From Hyphomonas sp. L-53-1-40 (GTDB taxonomy: Bacteria; Pseudomonadota; Alphaproteobacteria; Caulobacterales; Hyphomonadaceae), in NCBI RefSeq assembly GCF_000682775.1, contig NZ_AWFI01000016.1, positions 62,001 to 126,000 of the forward strand: a stretch of DNA of 64,000 nt, in the 5' to 3' direction. Shown here in pieces: positions 55,007 through 63,324 of this stretch (within the stretch, counting starts at the first letter, position 1; each line of letters begins with the position of its first letter). The notes under the pieces are model-generated. The model did not search any database. It saw only the letters and a list, made by a program, of their open reading frames with translations, and had not been told where the DNA came from. The position numbers and the translations under genes were made by a program.

Positions 55007-56920
55007 ATGCTAGCCTTGATGAAAAGCCTGATGAATTCCTTCGTCGGGAAGATTATTGTCATGATCATCATTGCGGGGATGGCATTCTGGGGTGTTGACC
55101 AGATGTTCGCCCAGCTGCGGGGCGGAATCGGCTCCAACATGGCCGCCGCAGGCAGCCGGGGCTTTGATGCCACCACCTTCGACCGCCGCGTCGAGAGCGT
55201 CATCCGGAACATCAATGCGGACTCCGAAGAGCCTGTTACCAAGCCGGAATTGCTGGAACAGGGCGTCATTGACCAGGTCTTCCAGCTCGAAGCCGCCAAG
55301 CTCACCTTGCTCGGCTATGCCGACTCCATCGGCGTCCATCCCTCCACCGATGCCGTTGTGGAAGAACTGAAGAACATCGACGCCTTCAAGAACCCGCTGA
55401 CCGGCGCGCTCGACCTCGATACCTATCGCGATGTCCTCTATCGCAGCCGCATCAGCCAGGCGGATTATGAACAGCAATTGTCTGACGATCTCACGATGAA
55501 AGCGCTGCGCGACGCAGCCGGTGCCGCGATCTATCCGCCGAAAACGCTTTCCGGATTGCAAGCACGCTATATTGGCGAGGCCCGCAATGTCGGCTGGTTC
55601 ATTCTCGACACCAGCAGCCTGCCTGAGCCTGACGCGCCCACCGAAGAAGACATTCGCGCCTATTATGATGAAAATCTCGAAGCGCTCAAACAGCCTGAGC
55701 GTCGGATGATTGATGTGCTGCGCATGTCTGCCGAAGACTTCCTGTCAGAGGTCACCGTGACTGATCAGGAAGTGGCCACCGTCTATGAAGCCAGCAAGTC
55801 GGAGCGGTACTCAGAGCCTGACACCCGCACCTATGTCGAGCTCATGTTCTCCAGCCGCGAAGCGGCCCGCACGGCCTTTGGCCTGCTCGCCGCAGGCGCA
55901 GACCCGGCAAGCGTAGAAGGCGTCGCCTCGCGCGAAACCCGGACCGGCCGCCGTGAAAGCGTGTCCGATCCTCTGCTCGCAGAAGCCATGTTCGGGGCCG
56001 GCAAGCAAAGCGGCGCCCTGTTTGGCCCGGCTGAGCGCGGCGACCAATGGCTCGTGGCGCGGCTCGTCTCGGTCCAGCCCGGCGCAGTCTTTCCCCTGGA
56101 ACAGGTTGAAGGCGAGATCCGCGACCAACTCTCCCGCGAACGCGCAGCCGTCCTCCTGTTTGAGAAAATGGAAGCGCTGGATCGCGCAATTGGCGCTGGC
56201 TACCCGATCGGTCAGATCGCCGAGGAAGTCGGCGTGCCGCTCATCACATTCGCGCCCGTTGACCAGTCTGGCCGCACCCGTGAAGGCGTGGCACTCATGG
56301 GCTTGATCAGCGCCGGAGAAGCTTTCCAGCAGGCGTTCGAAATCCCGGTCGGTGAAAACAGCAACCGCATCGATATTGGCGAAGCCACCTATCTCACATC
56401 CCCCCGCAAAGTGCTTGAAAGCTACACGCCGGAATTTGAGGAATTGCGTGAGGATGTGCGCACCGGTCTTGTTCGCCAGCGTGAAGCCAACGGCGTACAG
56501 GCCGCGCTGGATGATCTGACCGACCGGATCAAATCTGGTGAGAGCACACTGGAAGCTGAAGCGCGCGCTGCCAACGAAGTGGTCGAAACACCCCTCGCGC
56601 CGATCACACGGCGCACGGCTGCCGATTCCGGCCTGCCAAATGCGGCAGTCACTTCCGTCTTCAGCGGCAAGGAAGGCGATGTCTTCACCTTCCCGAGCCG
56701 GACGGGTGATGCAGTCATGGTGATGCAGATCACCGACATCACACCACCGAGCGAGGCGGACATGTCGGAACTGGCCCCATTGGCCAATTCCAGCCTGCTG
56801 ACCTCTCTGCAGACCGATCTTGATCAGGCGATGGAAGCCGAGATTGCGGCCACCATGAAGCTACGCACCAATCAGGGCACGCTCAGAGCCTACAAGGCCA
56901 CTATCACGTCAGACCAATGA
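55007..56920 (+). CDS. ppiD: SurA/PpiD-type periplasmic peptidyl-prolyl isomerase
   Basis: 637 residues, a normal PpiD length. One N-terminal membrane helix (about 13-33, FVGKIIVMIIIAGMAFWGVD) anchors it in the inner membrane. SurA_N-like helices follow at about 40-190, with ATTFDRRVESVIRNINAD and SRISQADYEQQLSDDLTM. A parvulin-like domain lies at about 265-370 (RTYVELMFSSREAARTAF, then EAMFGAGKQSGALFGPAERG); its active-site residues are not well conserved, so isomerase activity is doubtful. A second, more divergent segment completes the protein. It helps fold outer-membrane proteins. Its stop overlaps trpE by ATGA, a layout seen in other alphaproteobacteria. Confidence 0.9.
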   Translation: MLALMKSLMNSFVGKIIVMIIIAGMAFWGVDQMFAQLRGGIGSNMAAAGSRGFDATTFDRRVESVIRNINADSEEPVTKPELLEQGVIDQVFQLEAAKLTLLGYADSIGVHPSTDAVVEELKNIDAFKNPLTGALDLDTYRDVLYRSRISQADYEQQLSDDLTMKALRDAAGAAIYPPKTLSGLQARYIGEARNVGWFILDTSSLPEPDAPTEEDIRAYYDENLEALKQPERRMIDVLRMSAEDFLSEVTVTDQEVATVYEASKSERYSEPDTRTYVELMFSSREAARTAFGLLAAGADPASVEGVASRETRTGRRESVSDPLLAEAMFGAGKQSGALFGPAERGDQWLVARLVSVQPGAVFPLEQVEGEIRDQLSRERAAVLLFEKMEALDRAIGAGYPIGQIAEEVGVPLITFAPVDQSGRTREGVALMGLISAGEAFQQAFEIPVGENSNRIDIGEATYLTSPRKVLESYTPEFEELREDVRTGLVRQREANGVQAALDDLTDRIKSGESTLEAEARAANEVVETPLAPITRRTAADSGLPNAAVTSVFSGKEGDVFTFPSRTGDAVMVMQITDITPPSEADMSELAPLANSSLLTSLQTDLDQAMEAEIAATMKLRTNQGTLRAYKATITSDQ

Positions 56921-58344
56921 GCAATGCCAGACTGATTGTCCGTCGGCGAATCGGGGACATAGAAACCCCGGTTGCCGCCATGCTGAAGCTGGGCGCGGAA
57001 ACGCCCGGCAGCTTCCTGTTCGAGTCGATTGCAGGTGGCGAACGCCTCGGGCGATATTCCTTCATCGGGCTTGAACCTGACCGCTGGTTTCGCATTCTCA
57101 ATGGCAAAGCCGAGACGGCTAGCGATGCTGACTTCTCGGACGCCAAGACGCTTGATGCCGAGCCTGTTGCGGCCCTGAAAGCCTTTGCCCGCGATGCCCG
57201 CGCCAGCGCCGACGAAGACCTGCCACCTATGGCCTCAGGGGCCTTTGGCTATGTCGGCTATGACATGATCCAATATGTCGAGCCGGTGGAGATTACAAAG
57301 CCGGACATGCTGAACGTGCCGGAAGCCCTGCTGGTCATCCCGCGCGTGGTCATCGTGTTCGATCACATCTATCAGGAAATCCTGCTGATCGGCCGCGTCG
57401 AAGCCGACAACGAATCCGAGATCAACGCCCTGCTCGACGATGTCGAGGCACGGCTGGAACGCCTGCCCCAGATGCCACCCAAGGATCAGGCGCCCGCACC
57501 AGTGGAGCTTCAGTCCAATACGTCCAAGGCGCGCTATTTCGAGATTGTCGAAGCGTGCAAGGACTATATCCGCGCCGGGGACATCTTCCAGGTCGTACCG
57601 AGCCAGCGTTTCTCCACACCCTTCCCGCGCCAATCGATCAGCTATTATCGCGCGCTTCGCCGCCTGAACCCGTCGGCCTTCATGTTCCACATGAATCTCG
57701 GCGCGGTCAGCCTGGTCGGCTCCAGCCCGGAAATTCTCGTTCGCGTCCGCGATGGCCGCGTCGCCATCCGCCCGATCGCCGGCACACGGCCGCGCAGCGG
57801 GGATGATGAGGAAGACGCCCGCCGCGCCGAGGGCTTGCTCAACGATCCGAAAGAGATCGCCGAGCACCTCATGTTGCTGGACCTTGGCCGCAACGATGTC
57901 GGCCGCGTCGCCGCCTATGGCAGCGTGACGGTCACCGAGCAGTTCATCGTCGAGCGCTACAGCCACGTCATGCACATCGTCAGCCATGTCGAAGGCGACC
58001 TGCGCGAGGGGCTCGACAGCGTGGATGCGCTCTTCGCAGGCTTCCCCGCGGGCACCGTCTCGGGCGCGCCGAAGATCCGTGCCATGCAGATCATCAACGA
58101 GATGGAAAGCCATCGCCGCGGCATCTATGGCGGCGCAGTCGGCTATTTCGGCTGGAATGGCGATCTCGACACCTGTATCGCGCTGCGCACCGCGGTGCTG
58201 AAGGATGGCCAATTGCACATCCAGGCTGGCGGCGGCGTCGTGCTCGATTCCGTGCCGCAATACGAATATGATGAAACCGTCCACAAGGCAGGCGCACTTC
58301 GCCGCGCTGCCGAACTGGCCGCCGCATATGAGCATGACCAATGA
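56917..58344 (+). CDS. trpE: Anthranilate synthase component I
   Basis: 475 residues. The N-terminal part has ETPGSFLFESIAGGERLGRY, with the tryptophan feedback-site LLES-like LFES motif. The chorismate-binding half has IFQVVPSQRF, NPSAFMFHMN, IRPIAGTRPRSGDDEEDARR and AGFPAGTVSGAPKIRAMQI, with the Mg-binding Glu region YGGAVGYFGWNGDLDTCIA. It makes anthranilate from chorismate with TrpG. It is translated from the ppiD transcript (ATGA overlap), and no trp leader peptide is visible. Confidence 0.97.
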   Translation: MSNARLIVRRRIGDIETPVAAMLKLGAETPGSFLFESIAGGERLGRYSFIGLEPDRWFRILNGKAETASDADFSDAKTLDAEPVAALKAFARDARASADEDLPPMASGAFGYVGYDMIQYVEPVEITKPDMLNVPEALLVIPRVVIVFDHIYQEILLIGRVEADNESEINALLDDVEARLERLPQMPPKDQAPAPVELQSNTSKARYFEIVEACKDYIRAGDIFQVVPSQRFSTPFPRQSISYYRALRRLNPSAFMFHMNLGAVSLVGSSPEILVRVRDGRVAIRPIAGTRPRSGDDEEDARRAEGLLNDPKEIAEHLMLLDLGRNDVGRVAAYGSVTVTEQFIVERYSHVMHIVSHVEGDLREGLDSVDALFAGFPAGTVSGAPKIRAMQIINEMESHRRGIYGGAVGYFGWNGDLDTCIALRTAVLKDGQLHIQAGGGVVLDSVPQYEYDETVHKAGALRRAAELAAAYEHDQ

Positions 58345-58925
58345 GCGCGCCAAAGAAGCAGATCCTCGTCATCGACAATTATGACAGCTTCACCTGGAAT
58401 CTCGTCCACTACCTGGAAGAGCTGGGCGCGGAAACGCGCGTGGTCCGCAATGATGAAATGACGGTCGAGGAAGCCCTCGCCACCGGTGCGGACGGCGTGT
58501 TGCTGTCGCCCGGCCCCTGCTCTCCAAATGAAGCAGGGATCTGCGTGGCGCTCATCCAGAAGGCACCTGAAGACCTGCCGATCCTCGGCGTCTGCCTCGG
58601 CCATCAGTCCATCGGGCAAGCCTTTGGCGGCGAGGTCATCACCGCCAGGGAAATCCGGCATGGCAAGCTGTCAGAAATCCGCCAGACCGGCGGCGACCTT
58701 TTCGAAGGTTTGCCCGAAACCTATCAAGTGGTGCGATACCATTCACTCGCGGTGAAGCCTGAAGACCTGCCGGAAGTGCTGGTAGCTGACGCCTTTACCG
58801 AGGACGGCGAAGTCATGGCCCTGCACCACAAGACACGGCCGCTCTACGGCGTGCAATTCCACCCGGAAAGCATCCTGACCGAACACGGCCACGCGTTGCT
58901 CAAGAACTGGCTCGACAAGCTTTAG
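58341..58925 (+). CDS. trpG: Anthranilate synthase component II (glutamine amidotransferase)
   Basis: 194 residues. Nucleophile Cys85 is in ILGVCLGHQSIGQAFGG. The catalytic His/Glu are in VQFHPESILTEHGH. It opens with ILVIDNYDSFTWNLVHYLEE, the usual start. It supplies ammonia to TrpE. It is coupled to trpE by ATGA. Its stop overlaps the convergent PNPOx-like gene by four bases (58922-58925). trpD is not next, as in most genomes, but 1.8 kb away. Confidence 0.97.
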   Translation: MSAPKKQILVIDNYDSFTWNLVHYLEELGAETRVVRNDEMTVEEALATGADGVLLSPGPCSPNEAGICVALIQKAPEDLPILGVCLGHQSIGQAFGGEVITAREIRHGKLSEIRQTGGDLFEGLPETYQVVRYHSLAVKPEDLPEVLVADAFTEDGEVMALHHKTRPLYGVQFHPESILTEHGHALLKNWLDKL

Positions 58926-59398
58926 AAGCTGATTTCGAAATGCTCGCCAATGTCCGGCTTGTCGTCGGTGAGATTGGCTTTGGCAATTTCGTAGAAGAAC
59001 TTCGCACCCCCTTTTGACGTCCAGACTTCACCGGCATCAAGCGACAGTTTCAGCAGTAGGACGTCAGGATCCTGTTTGCCGTCTTCGTACCAGCTGGCCG
59101 CGATGAAGCTCCAATATTCATCAAGCTTCTCCTTGTTGATTTCTGGCGTGAGGCGACCGGACAGGCTGGCATAAAGCCCTTCCTTGTCATTGCACAGAAC
59201 ATAGTGCGCGTTCGTTCCGTTGGCATGTTCGGCCATGAACGTACCCTTGGCGGTGATGAACCACAGCTCGCGCTTGTTCTCATCAACATAGTGGGACATG
59301 GGCACAGCCCGGCCATCGATCACGAGCATGCCTGTACGACAGTCTTCAAGACGGTCCCAGAAAGTTTCGGTGAGGTCCTTGTCGGCGAGTTGGGTCAT
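58922..59398 (-). CDS. Pyridoxamine 5'-phosphate oxidase-family general stress protein
   Basis: 158 residues from ATG 59398; the extra lead to 59479 is not homologous. The split-barrel core reads RTGMLVIDGRAVPMSHYVDE, LWFITAKGTFMAEHANG and LYASLSGRLTPEINKEKLD, then VWTSKGGAKFFYEIAKANL, all typical of the Bacillus general-stress-protein 26 group. Members bind FMN or related cofactors; the reaction is unknown. It is one of two minus-strand genes between trpG and trpD. It overlaps the trpG stop by four bases. Confidence 0.87.
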   Translation of the reverse strand: MTQLADKDLTETFWDRLEDCRTGMLVIDGRAVPMSHYVDENKRELWFITAKGTFMAEHANGTNAHYVLCNDKEGLYASLSGRLTPEINKEKLDEYWSFIAASWYEDGKQDPDVLLLKLSLDAGEVWTSKGGAKFFYEIAKANLTDDKPDIGEHFEISF

Positions 59399-59481
59399 GG
59401 GAGAGAAGTTCCTTTTTGAGTGTTTCCATCTCAACGCCTTTGCACGCTGCCGGTTCCGGAAGGGACTTGTGTGCCCCAAAG

Positions 59482-59503
59482 AAAAAGGGCCCCGCAGGGC
59501 CCT
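59482..59503 (-). terminator. Terminator of the lipoprotein methyltransferase gene
   Basis: On the minus strand GGGCCC pairs with GGGCCC around a TGCG loop (59487-59502). A run of five T follows (A run at 59482-59486 on the plus strand). It lies 26 bases after the methyltransferase stop and separates it from the PNPOx-like gene. Confidence 0.8.
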
Positions 59504-59528
59504 CTCCCGATACGGATGATCCGGCTGC

Positions 59529-60536
59529 CTATTTCGGCTTGCGGAAGCGCAGCGTCATGCGGTCTGACTCGCCGATGGCAGCCATCGCCTCGCGCTCAGC
59601 GCTGCCTTCCTCGGTCGTGGCAAGGCTCGGTGACAGGCGCCACACGATGTCGCCCGGACCGGCATCGTCGGCGGGGTTGGAATTGACCTCACTCGATTCT
59701 TCCAGTTCGAACCCGGCAGCCTCGAAAGCATCGACCACGATGCTGGTCTTCAGATATCCTGCATTTCCATCGGCCCACTCGTCCGGCGTGTCTTCCGACG
59801 CGCGGTGCTGGACCACTCCGACCACGCCGCCCGGCTTCAGAATACGATAGGTCTCGGCAATGGTAGCTGTGAACGTGCCAAGCTCTGCTTCAGTCCGGTA
59901 GAGATTGTGCAATGCCCGAATGAACAATGCAGCATCGGCCTTCTCTGCCTTGTCGTCCGGCAGGGTTGTCAGCTTGTAGTCATAGACTTTCGCGCCATTC
60001 TCGCCGGCCCAGCCTTCTGCGGTCTCAGTCCAGCCTTCAAGCTGGGCCAGGATGCCCGCGACGCGTTCCTCGTCGGCGCCTGGAAGGATGCGAATCCACA
60101 TCTCGTCCGGATAGTGCGCGCCGATCAGTTTGCCCTCAGGACCGAGATAAGGAAGCAGGATCTTGGAATACCAGCCACCGCCCGGCAGGGCCTCGACAAC
60201 CGTCATGCCCGGCTCGATGCCGAAAAATTCCAGCGTTGCGCCCGGATTGCGCGCATCGTAGCGGGCCTGCACCTCTTCCGGCTGCATGGCCAGCGCGGCG
60301 GCGAGCGCCACGGAGTTGGAGACGTTCATGGCATCATCTACCGTCTCGGCCGCTTCGGCCATTTCCGCTTCGACCGCAGCCTCCACTTCCACGTCTTCTT
60401 CCGCGTCCATCACGGTTTCGACTTCGATTGTCTCTTCGGCGGTCAGGTTGTCTGACATATCGTCTGCTGGTGCGGTCTGACAGGCGGCCAGCAAGGCCAT
60501 GCCGGCTACGCCCGCGAGCAACAAATTGGGTTTCAT
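59529..60536 (-). CDS. Lipoprotein with class I SAM-methyltransferase fold
   Basis: 335 residues. Lipoprotein signal with Cys19 (MALLAACQT), so the protein is exported and membrane-anchored. Residues about 23-75 are an unusually acidic spacer (VETVMDAEEDVEVEAAVEAE). Residues about 80-335 have the COG4798-type methyltransferase-like pattern: TLEFFGIEPGMTVVEALPGG, GWYSKILLPYLGPEG, FIRALHNLYRTEAELG, ETYRILKPGGVVGVVQHRA. S-adenosylmethionine is not expected outside the cytoplasm, so the domain may have another role. It is the second minus-strand gene between trpG and trpD and has its own terminator. Confidence 0.85.
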   Translation of the reverse strand: MKPNLLLAGVAGMALLAACQTAPADDMSDNLTAEETIEVETVMDAEEDVEVEAAVEAEMAEAAETVDDAMNVSNSVALAAALAMQPEEVQARYDARNPGATLEFFGIEPGMTVVEALPGGGWYSKILLPYLGPEGKLIGAHYPDEMWIRILPGADEERVAGILAQLEGWTETAEGWAGENGAKVYDYKLTTLPDDKAEKADAALFIRALHNLYRTEAELGTFTATIAETYRILKPGGVVGVVQHRASEDTPDEWADGNAGYLKTSIVVDAFEAAGFELEESSEVNSNPADDAGPGDIVWRLSPSLATTEEGSAEREAMAAIGESDRMTLRFRKPK

Positions 60537-60678
60537 AATGTCCTCCTCAATCAGGTTTGTTTTCTCTTGAATTTCCCCTGTTCGGCGAACCTAACCCAAT
60601 CTTCCTGAAAACGCGATCACGTGTTCGTGTATCCTGCTTGAAGCCTTTGTGGCGGAGGTACCGAAACCTCGCCCTGCG

Positions 60679-60704
60679 GCGTCGTCAGACTTGATCTGAC
60701 GCCC
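60679..60704 (+). repeat. Small palindrome before trpD
   Basis: GTCAGA at 60684-60689 pairs with TCTGAC at 60695-60700 around CTTGA, flanked by GGCG and CGCC. It is like the ...GGACTTGATCC... palindromes recurring between genes in alphaproteobacteria. It could also affect trpD mRNA. Confidence 0.45.
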
Positions 60705-60738
60705 TCACACGCCCTATGCAGGCGCGAACCAGACCCGG

Positions 60739-61782
60739 ATGACCTTCCTTATGCCATCAGACAGTCTCACCACCGCCCTGCTGGCCCTTGCCCGCCGCCA
60801 GCCGTTGGACGTCGCTACGCTTGAGGGGGCTTTCGACAAGCTCTTGTCCGGCGAAGCGGCCCCCGAAGAGATCGGCGCGTTTCTCATGGGCCTGACCGTG
60901 CGTGGCGAGACAGCCGATGAGCTCGCGGCCGGGGCGCGCATCATGCGCCGACATGCCCGGAAGGTGCATGTGCAAGGACCTGTCCTCGATACATGCGGAA
61001 CAGGCGGCCTGCCATGGAAAAGCCTGAACACGTCCACAGCCAGCGCGATTGTCATCGCGGCGGCAGGCGGACGCGTCGCCAAGCATGGCAATCGTTCGGT
61101 GCCGCCCAAGACCGGCTCAGCCGACGTCCTCGAAGCGCTCGGCGTCAATCTCGACATGGACGAAGAGACCTTTCTTGAATGCCTGAATGGCTGCGGCGTC
61201 GCCTTCATGTTCGCGCGCAGCCATCACAGCGCCATGCGCCATGTCGCGCCGGTGCGCGCAAAACTTGGCATCCGCACCATCTTCAACCTGCTTGGCCCGC
61301 TCAGCAATCCGGCTGGCGCCGAATACCAGGTGTTGGGCGTATTCGCGCCCGAATGGGTGCGCCCGATGGCCGAGACCCTGTCGCGTCTCGGCACCAAGCG
61401 CGCCTGGGTCGTGCACGGCCTGGACGGCATTGACGAGATCTCCATCGCCGGCACGACGAAAGTCTGTGAAGTCGCGGGCGATGACCTGCACGAATTTGAA
61501 CTGACGCCTGCCGATGCCGGGCTGGAAACCAGCCCGCTTTCGACCCTCGAAGGTGGAGGCGTGGAAGACAATGCGCTCGCCATCACCGAATTGCTGGAGG
61601 GCCAGGAAGGCCCGTTCCGCGATGTCGTGCTGCTCAACGCGGCCGCCGGCCTTCATGTTTATGGAAAGGCTGACACGCTCAGACAGGGTGCCGTCATGGC
61701 CGCCGAGGCCATCGATAGCGGCAAGGCCCGGCAAACCCTGCGAGCACTGGCCGCCCTCTCCAACGGGCAGGACCCGGAATGA
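60739..61782 (+). CDS. trpD: Anthranilate phosphoribosyltransferase
   Basis: 347 residues; ATG 60739 is chosen, and a Met four codons on (60751) is possible. The signature GTGGLPWKSLNTSTASAIVI holds the phosphoribosyl-diphosphate loop. KHGNRSVPPKTGSADVLEAL, AFMFARSHHSAMRHVAPVRA and GIRTIFNLLGPLSNPAGAEY complete the family. It joins anthranilate to PRPP. It starts a second trp unit, trpD-trpC-lexA, on the plus strand. Its stop overlaps trpC by ATGA. Confidence 0.97.
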   Translation: MTFLMPSDSLTTALLALARRQPLDVATLEGAFDKLLSGEAAPEEIGAFLMGLTVRGETADELAAGARIMRRHARKVHVQGPVLDTCGTGGLPWKSLNTSTASAIVIAAAGGRVAKHGNRSVPPKTGSADVLEALGVNLDMDEETFLECLNGCGVAFMFARSHHSAMRHVAPVRAKLGIRTIFNLLGPLSNPAGAEYQVLGVFAPEWVRPMAETLSRLGTKRAWVVHGLDGIDEISIAGTTKVCEVAGDDLHEFELTPADAGLETSPLSTLEGGGVEDNALAITELLEGQEGPFRDVVLLNAAAGLHVYGKADTLRQGAVMAAEAIDSGKARQTLRALAALSNGQDPE

Positions 61783-62582
61783 GCACCGCCCTTGATCGCA
61801 TCATCGCCTACAAGGTCGATGAAGTCGCCGCCGCCAAGCGCGAGACCCCGCTGGCCGCGCTGGAGTCACGCCTGCCCGAGGCCAGCCCGCCGCGCGGCTT
61901 CGCTCAATCCATGTCCATGATTGCCGGCCTCGACGAGAACGCGCTGATCTGCGAGCTGAAGCGCAAGAGCCCGTCCGCCGGGGACATCCTGCCGGGCGCG
62001 GATCCTGTCCAGATTGCCCGCGAATATGAATCCGGTGGCGCGGCCTGTCTCTCCGTCCTGACGGACGGGCCGAGCTTTGGCGGCAATCTGGAGGATTTCG
62101 CTCAAATTCGCTCCGCTGTGGGCCTACCCATGCTGCGCAAGGATTTCATGATCGATCCCTATCAGGTGATCGAATCCCGCGTGCATGGCGCCGATTGCGT
62201 CTTGGTCATCATGGCCTGCCTCAGCGACGCTCAGGCCAGCGAGATGACGGATACGGCACTCGACCTCGGCATGGATGTCCTGCTCGAGACCCACAATGAG
62301 GAAGAGTTGGCACGTGCACTCGACCTGCCGTCTCCGCTCATTGGCATCAACAATCGGGACTTGAAGCGCATGGTCACCGATCTGGCCACAACCGAGCGCC
62401 TCGCGCCGCTGGTCCCGGCTGAGAAGGTGCTGATTTCCGAAAGTGGCGTCTCATCGCCCGAACATATCAAAAGATTGCGCGAAACAGGCGCCCGGCGCTT
62501 TCTTATCGGGGAAAGCCTTATGAAAATGGGCATAAACCGCCACAAAAGCGTTACACAAATGAGGGTAGGTGGCACGAATTGA
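61779..62582 (+). CDS. trpC: Indole-3-glycerol-phosphate synthase
   Basis: 267 residues, a normal single-domain TrpC. CELKRKSPSAGDILPGADPV carries the catalytic Lys. LRKDFMIDPYQVIESRVHGA, LLETHNEEELARAL and IGINNRDLKRMVTDLATTER follow, with ISESGVSSPEHIKRL at the end. It closes the indole ring. It is coupled to trpD. No trpF, trpB or trpA is in the window. The lexA gene follows after 61 bases. Confidence 0.97.
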   Translation: MSTALDRIIAYKVDEVAAAKRETPLAALESRLPEASPPRGFAQSMSMIAGLDENALICELKRKSPSAGDILPGADPVQIAREYESGGAACLSVLTDGPSFGGNLEDFAQIRSAVGLPMLRKDFMIDPYQVIESRVHGADCVLVIMACLSDAQASEMTDTALDLGMDVLLETHNEEELARALDLPSPLIGINNRDLKRMVTDLATTERLAPLVPAEKVLISESGVSSPEHIKRLRETGARRFLIGESLMKMGINRHKSVTQMRVGGTN

Positions 62583-62592
62583 CCCGAAGCAT

Positions 62593-62607
62593 GAACACAT
62601 GTAGAAC
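62593..62607 (+). promoter_or_regulatory. LexA (SOS) box upstream of lexA
   Basis: GAAC, seven bases, GAAC (62593-62607) is a perfect direct-repeat LexA box of alphaproteobacteria, the complement of GTTC-N7-GTTC. A third GAAC lies six bases further on. It sits 37 bases before the lexA start, so lexA represses itself. Confidence 0.88.
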
Positions 62608-62643
62608 ATAAGTGAACATAGATTCGCCCGAAGGGAGTCACCC

Positions 62644-63324
62644 GTGCTGACTAGTAAACAAAAGGAATTGCTGCTCTTCATCAATGAGCGCATTCAGGAA
62701 ACCGGCGTTTCGCCATCCTTTGACGAGATGAAGGATGCGCTGAACCTGGCGTCCAAATCCGGCATCCACCGTCTTATCACAGCGCTTGAAGAGCGCGGGT
62801 TCATCCGGCGTCTTGCGCATCGGGCCCGCGCTCTTGAAGTGCTGAAACTACCGGAGTCGGTTTCGCCCGGTGCCCCTCGCGGCCGCAAGGAGTTCAAGCC
62901 GGCGCTCGTATCCTCCGGTCAGCCTGCCCCGACACAGAGCGCACATACCGTGCCGCTGATCGGCCGCATTGCCGCCGGTCTGCCGATTTCTGCGATCCAG
63001 CAGGACAATGGTCACGTCAACGCGCCAGATGGCCTGACCGATGGAGAAGAACACTTCGCCTTGGAAGTTCAGGGCGACTCAATGATCGACGCGGGTATCC
63101 TTGAGGGTGACATCGTGGTCTGCCGTCGTACGGATACAGCCAATACCGGCGACATCGTCGTCGCGCTGGTCGACGGTGAGGAAGCCACACTGAAGCGCCT
63201 TCGCCGCAAAGGCGCCTCCGTGGCGCTTGAAGCCGCCAATCCGGCGTTCGAAACACGTATTTTCGGACCAGACAGGGTGCAGGTACAGGGCCGCCTCGTC
63301 GCTCTGATCCGTCGCTACGACTAA
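62644..63324 (+). CDS. lexA: LexA repressor
   Basis: 226 residues, GTG start with AAGGGAG upstream. The winged helix is [20 protein letters not shown], then [20 protein letters not shown]. The self-cleavage bond is Ala111-Gly112 in GRIAAGLPI. Catalytic Ser146 ([10 protein letters not shown]) and Lys184 (EATLKRL) are present. It shuts off SOS genes and is cleaved when RecA is activated. A typical LexA box precedes it, separating its control from trpC. Its stop overlaps the convergent comEC gene by four bases. Confidence 0.97.
   Translation: MLTSKQKELLLFINERIQETGVSPSFDEMKDALNLASKSGIHRLITALEERGFIRRLAHRARALEVLKLPESVSPGAPRGRKEFKPALVSSGQPAPTQSAHTVPLIGRIAAGLPISAIQQDNGHVNAPDGLTDGEEHFALEVQGDSMIDAGILEGDIVVCRRTDTANTGDIVVALVDGEEATLKRLRRKGASVALEAANPAFETRIFGPDRVQVQGRLVALIRRYD

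Noticed and set aside
56800-56916. trp attenuator or leader peptide before trpE
   Set aside because: trpE starts inside the ppiD stop codon, which leaves no room for a leader. No Trp-rich small ORF is seen.
57235-58353. 372-residue minus-strand ORF
   Set aside because: Antisense to trpE; no motif and no ribosome site.
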